Shown: positions 4,452 through 5,954 of the stretch, in pieces
Layout: each line of letters opens with the position of its first letter
Numbering within the stretch: the first letter of the stretch is position 1
Position numbers and translations under genes: made by a program
Notes under the pieces: model-generated
Told to the model about the DNA's origin: nothing
The model's database searches: none
What the model saw: the letters and a program-made list of their open reading frames with translations, nothing else
Source: Planctomycetota bacterium
GTDB taxonomy: Bacteria; Planctomycetota; Phycisphaerae; WQYP01
DNA length: 5,954 bases
Assembly: GCA_021798635.1 (NCBI GenBank)
Contig: JAJZGH010000272.1
Span: 1 to 5,954 of the forward strand
Direction: 5' to 3'

Positions 4452-4826
4452 TTAAGCCTGAGCTACCGGAGCAGCGGCTTGTGCATCCTTGCGTCGCTCA
4501 AACATCTGCGACGCTTCACCGGTAATAGCCGAGAGATCAATCTGCGGCCCGCGGGTAACAATCCGCACCAAGCGATAAGACTTGGTTTTGCTGTATGGCC
4601 GGCACTGCATGACTTCCACATGGTCACCGACGTGGCTTTCATTTTTTTCGTCATGCACGTGCAGAACGGTTTTGCGTTTGATGTACTTGTTGTACTTGGA
4701 ATGCCGGGAGAGATATTCAAAAACCACTTTGCGGGTTTTATTGACCTTATCCCCGGTTACCATACCGACAATGCGCGAACGCAGCACACGCGACGGTTTC
4801 TGTGTAGTATTGTTTTCACTGGTCAT
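4452..4826 (-). CDS. rpsQ: 30S ribosomal protein S17 (uS17) with C-terminal extension
   Basis: S17 is a primary 16S rRNA binder with an OB-type beta barrel, needed for assembly of the 5' domain of the small subunit. The chosen start gives 124 residues; typical S17 has 80-90. The barrel runs from about 13 to 90: VTGDKVNKTRKVVFE (23-37), SKYNKYIKRKTVLHVHDEKNE (split here as KYNKYIKRKT, 44-53, and HVHDEKNES, 56-64) and the signature GDHVEVMQCRPYS (67-79), then RLVRIV. A tail of about 34 residues ends in Ala/Gln-rich sequence. The frame stays open to an ATG at 4892, but that start would overlap rpmC by 38 nt and add residues unlike S17. The ATG at 4826-4824 has an AGGA 6 nt upstream and is preferred. 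It follows rpmC by 28 nt. Confidence 0.94.
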   Translation of the reverse strand: MTSENNTTQKPSRVLRSRIVGMVTGDKVNKTRKVVFEYLSRHSKYNKYIKRKTVLHVHDEKNESHVGDHVEVMQCRPYSKTKSYRLVRIVTRGPQIDLSAITGEASQMFERRKDAQAAAPVAQA

Positions 4827-4832
4827 ATTATA

Positions 4833-4836
4833 TCCT
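4833..4836 (-). promoter_or_regulatory. Shine-Dalgarno that sets the rpsQ start
   Basis: On the minus strand CAGGATATAATATG places AGGA six nucleotides before the ATG at 4826-4824. This decides between that start and the in-frame ATG at 4892-4890, which lies inside the end of rpmC. The site lies in the 28-nt rpmC-rpsQ spacer. Confidence 0.75.
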
Positions 4837-4854
4837 GCTGACAAAATCACAACT

Positions 4855-5076
4855 TTAACTTGCCTGGCCCTGAACGCTTCGCTGATGCACAAGCGTGCGG
4901 ATACGGGCTATTTCTTTCCGGTTTTTTCGGAAGAGAGACGTATCTTTCAGGTTACCATTTACGCGCTGAACGCGCAAATCATACATACTTCTCCGCAGTT
5001 CGGCCTCACGGGTCTTCAACTGCGTCTCGTCGAGCTTCCGCAGCTCTTCAAGCATCTGTTTGGTTTTTGTTGCCAT
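4855..5076 (-). CDS. rpmC: 50S ribosomal protein L29 (uL29)
   Basis: L29 is a small helical protein at the rim of the polypeptide exit tunnel, next to L23, and belongs to the docking surface for trigger factor and SRP. The 73 residues are at the upper end of the usual 60-75. The two-helix hairpin is recognisable: MLEELRKLDETQLKTREAEL (8-27) as the first helix, then MYDLRVQRVNGNLKDTSL (31-48), where the family has the (F/Y)NLRFQ..TGQLEN pattern, and RKNRKEIARIRTLVHQR (50-66) as the second helix. The start ATG (5076-5074) has a strong AAGGTG at 5086-5081, 4 nt upstream. It lies 28 nt after rplP and 28 nt before rpsQ, the tightest spacing in the window. Confidence 0.96.
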   Translation of the reverse strand: MATKTKQMLEELRKLDETQLKTREAELRRSMYDLRVQRVNGNLKDTSLFRKNRKEIARIRTLVHQRSVQGQAS

Positions 5077-5104
5077 GCGTCACCTTTGCCTGTCCGCTTA
5101 CGTA

Positions 5105-5524
5105 TTACATTGTGTGGCGGCGTTGCACAAACCGGGTACGAACCGGCATTTTGCACGCCACGCGGGAAAACGCCCGCCGCGCCACAGTTTCATCCACACC
5201 GGCGATTTCAAACATCACCGTACCGGGTTTCACTTCCGCTGCCCAGAATTCGGGTTCACCTTTTCCGGTTCCCATTCGGGTTTCCAGCGGCTTTTTGGAG
5301 AAGCTCTTATGCGGGAAAATCCGGATATACACCCGGCCTTCACGCGCCAGATAATGGCTGCACGCCATACGGCCGGCTTCAATCTGCCGACCGGTGATGC
5401 GGCCCGGCTCCAAGGACTGAAGAGCATATTCACCGAAGCTTACCTTGTTGCCTCGGGTGGCATTGCCCTTCATGATTCCGCGCTGTTGTTTGCGCCATTT
5501 TACTCGTGCCGGCATCATCGCCAT
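5105..5524 (-). CDS. rplP: 50S ribosomal protein L16 (uL16)
   Basis: L16 joins the large subunit late, contacts tRNA between the A and P sites near the peptidyl transferase centre, and helps order 23S rRNA there. The 139 residues match the usual 136-144. The opening MAMMPARVKWRKQQRG fits the family's MLMPKRVKYRKQQRG, with ATRGNKVSFGEYALQSLEPG at 22-41. RVYIRIFP (64-71) has Tyr where the family normally has Trp. The second signature is RMGTGKGEPEFW (83-94); its Arg83 corresponds to the hydroxylated Arg81 of E. coli L16. KPGTVMFEIAGV (99-110) follows. Three early Met codons are candidate starts, but AGGAG 7 nt before the first (5524-5522) favours it. It follows rpsC by 62 nt, with a 9-bp hairpin in between. 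Confidence 0.97.
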   Translation of the reverse strand: MAMMPARVKWRKQQRGIMKGNATRGNKVSFGEYALQSLEPGRITGRQIEAGRMACSHYLAREGRVYIRIFPHKSFSKKPLETRMGTGKGEPEFWAAEVKPGTVMFEIAGVDETVARRAFSRVACKMPVRTRFVQRRHTM

Positions 5525-5531
5525 GCTTATT

Positions 5532-5538
5532 ACTCCTC
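5532..5538 (-). promoter_or_regulatory. Shine-Dalgarno of rplP
   Basis: GAGGAGT on the minus strand ends seven nucleotides before the ATG at 5524-5522, and lies two nucleotides downstream of the hairpin at 5541-5564. It is among the strongest ribosome binding sites in the window. It decides for the first of three in-frame ATG codons (residues 1, 3 and 4). Confidence 0.75.
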
Positions 5539-5540
5539 AT

Positions 5541-5564
5541 ACCCGTTTGACACCGCAAACAGGT
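5541..5564 (-). other. Nine-pair stem-loop in the rpsC-rplP spacer
   Basis: On the minus strand ACCTGTTTG pairs with CAAACGGGT around the loop CGGTGT: nine continuous pairs, one of them G-U. It ends two nucleotides before the GAGGAGT Shine-Dalgarno of rplP. The placement, directly before a strong ribosome binding site, matches the hairpin before rplO (261-287). No U-run follows. A regulatory or processing role is inference. Confidence 0.5.
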
Positions 5565-5586
5565 CTAACACTGATTACTTCCAGCA

Positions 5587-5954
5587 TCACCGACGGCGCG
5601 GACGCCGCGGCGCACGACCCGCTCCGGCTGCTTCCGCAGCGGCATCGAGATCGGCATATAAACCACGATAAATCCAGACCTTGATGCCAATGACACCATA
5701 GGGGGTTTGGCAATGCACCAATCCGTAAGAAATACTCGCCTGCAACGTATGCAGCGGAATACTTCCGGAAATGTGCTTTTCCACCCGGGCGATTTCCGCT
5801 CCGCCGATGCGGCCTGAAACCTGAATTTTGATACCTAAGGCACCGGCGTTCATCGCCCCTTCCGCCTTCTGCTTGAGCACCCGACGAAATGATGCCCGCT
5901 TTTTCAACTGCTCAGCGATACCTTCCGCCACCAGTTTCTCGTCGCGGTCCGGAT
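5587..5954 (-). CDS. rpsC: 30S ribosomal protein S3 (uS3), C-terminal part, cut by window edge
   Basis: S3 lies in the head of the small subunit at the mRNA entry tunnel, where its basic residues contribute to the ribosome's helicase activity. The last 121 codons are visible, from [19 protein letters not shown] at the right edge; the reading frame continues past position 5954, and a GTG at 5931 inside it is not the true start. This is the C-terminal S3 domain: [39 protein letters not shown] and the hallmark [15 protein letters not shown] are all present. In the last part many bacteria have an ADIDYG-type segment; here it is ASISYG, without the Asp. A tail of about 25 residues after WIYRG is rich in Ala, Gly and Arg and ends RAPRRPRRR. 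The N-terminal KH domain lies outside the window. rplP follows after 62 nt. Confidence 0.96.
   Translation of the reverse strand, partial: PDRDEKLVAEGIAEQLKKRASFRRVLKQKAEGAMNAGALGIKIQVSGRIGGAEIARVEKHISGSIPLHTLQASISYGLVHCQTPYGVIGIKVWIYRGLYADLDAAAEAAGAGRAPRRPRRR

Larger units (their letters stand above)
1..5954 (-). other. S10-spc ribosomal protein operon segment
   Basis: Thirteen ribosomal protein genes lie head to tail on the minus strand in the order rpsC-rplP-rpmC-rpsQ-rplN-rplX-rplE-rpsN-rpsH-rplF-rplR-rpsE-rplO. This is the classical bacterial S10-spc order, with rpmD missing before rplO. Spacers are 28 to 106 nt, with no overlaps, no internal gene on either strand and no recognisable promoter or U-tract terminator. 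S10 and spc are therefore probably joined in one transcription unit whose promoter lies beyond the right edge. Both ends are cut: the rest of rpsC lies to the right and the rest of rplO to the left. Confidence 0.93.

Noticed and set aside
4827..4892. Longer start for rpsQ at 4892
   Set aside because: It would add 22 residues unlike S17 and overlap rpmC by 38 nt, while the ATG at 4826 has a well-placed AGGA.
4582..5397. Long open frame of 271 codons on the plus strand, opposite rpsQ, rpmC and rplP
   Set aside because: It runs antisense to three well-identified ribosomal protein genes, its translation resembles no family I know, and it crosses their spacers without a fitting start signal. It is a shadow of the real genes.
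5060..5671. Plus-strand open frame of 203 codons opposite rplP and rpsC
   Set aside because: The opposite strand codes for clear L16 and S3, and the plus-strand translation is His/Arg-rich and low in recognisable structure. It is an antisense shadow.

Overview
This window is a slice through the conserved S10-spc ribosomal protein cluster, read entirely on the minus strand (right to left). In transcription order it holds: the C-terminal part of rpsC (uS3, cut by the right edge), rplP (uL16), rpmC (uL29), rpsQ (uS17), rplN (uL14), rplX (uL24), rplE (uL5), rpsN (uS14), rpsH (uS8), rplF (uL6), rplR (uL18), rpsE (uS5), and the N-terminal part of rplO (uL15, cut by the left edge). All 13 reading frames are intact as far as they are visible. 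No gene lies on the plus strand, and I see no tRNA, mobile element or CRISPR array.

The organism is a bacterium of roughly 50-55% GC by eye. Four traits suggest the Planctomycetota or a relative in the PVC group, possibly Phycisphaerae-like: rpmD (uL30) is missing between rpsE and rplO, rpsN encodes the long zinc-free S14, S17 has a C-terminal extension together with a KYNKYI...HVHDEKNES core, and L5 carries a Lys/Ala/Glu-rich N-terminal extension. This placement is inference from protein character, not a phylogeny.

Layout: the S10 part (rpsC to rpsQ, right end to about 4450) has spacers of 62, 28 and 28 nt, and 63 nt separate rpsQ from rplN. The first spc genes (rplN, rplX, rplE) are separated by 36 and 43 nt. 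From rplE to rplO the spacers widen to 90, 70, 87, 101, 106 and 66 nt. No genes overlap, and no stretch without a gene exceeds 106 nt. Nearly every start has a Shine-Dalgarno-like sequence. I see no convincing internal promoter, and no hairpin followed by a U-run that would act as an intrinsic terminator, so the block is most simply one long transcript joining S10 and spc.

The genes make proteins of both ribosomal subunits: S3, S17, S14, S8 and S5 for the 30S, and L16, L29, L14, L24, L5, L6, L18 and L15 for the 50S. The genes themselves are ordinary housekeeping genes. What the gene list does not explain is in the spacers: most contain a short sense-strand inverted repeat, and an octamer (ACAGGTAT) and a decamer (TGAAACAGGC) recur in several. 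I found no evidence of a novel biological system.
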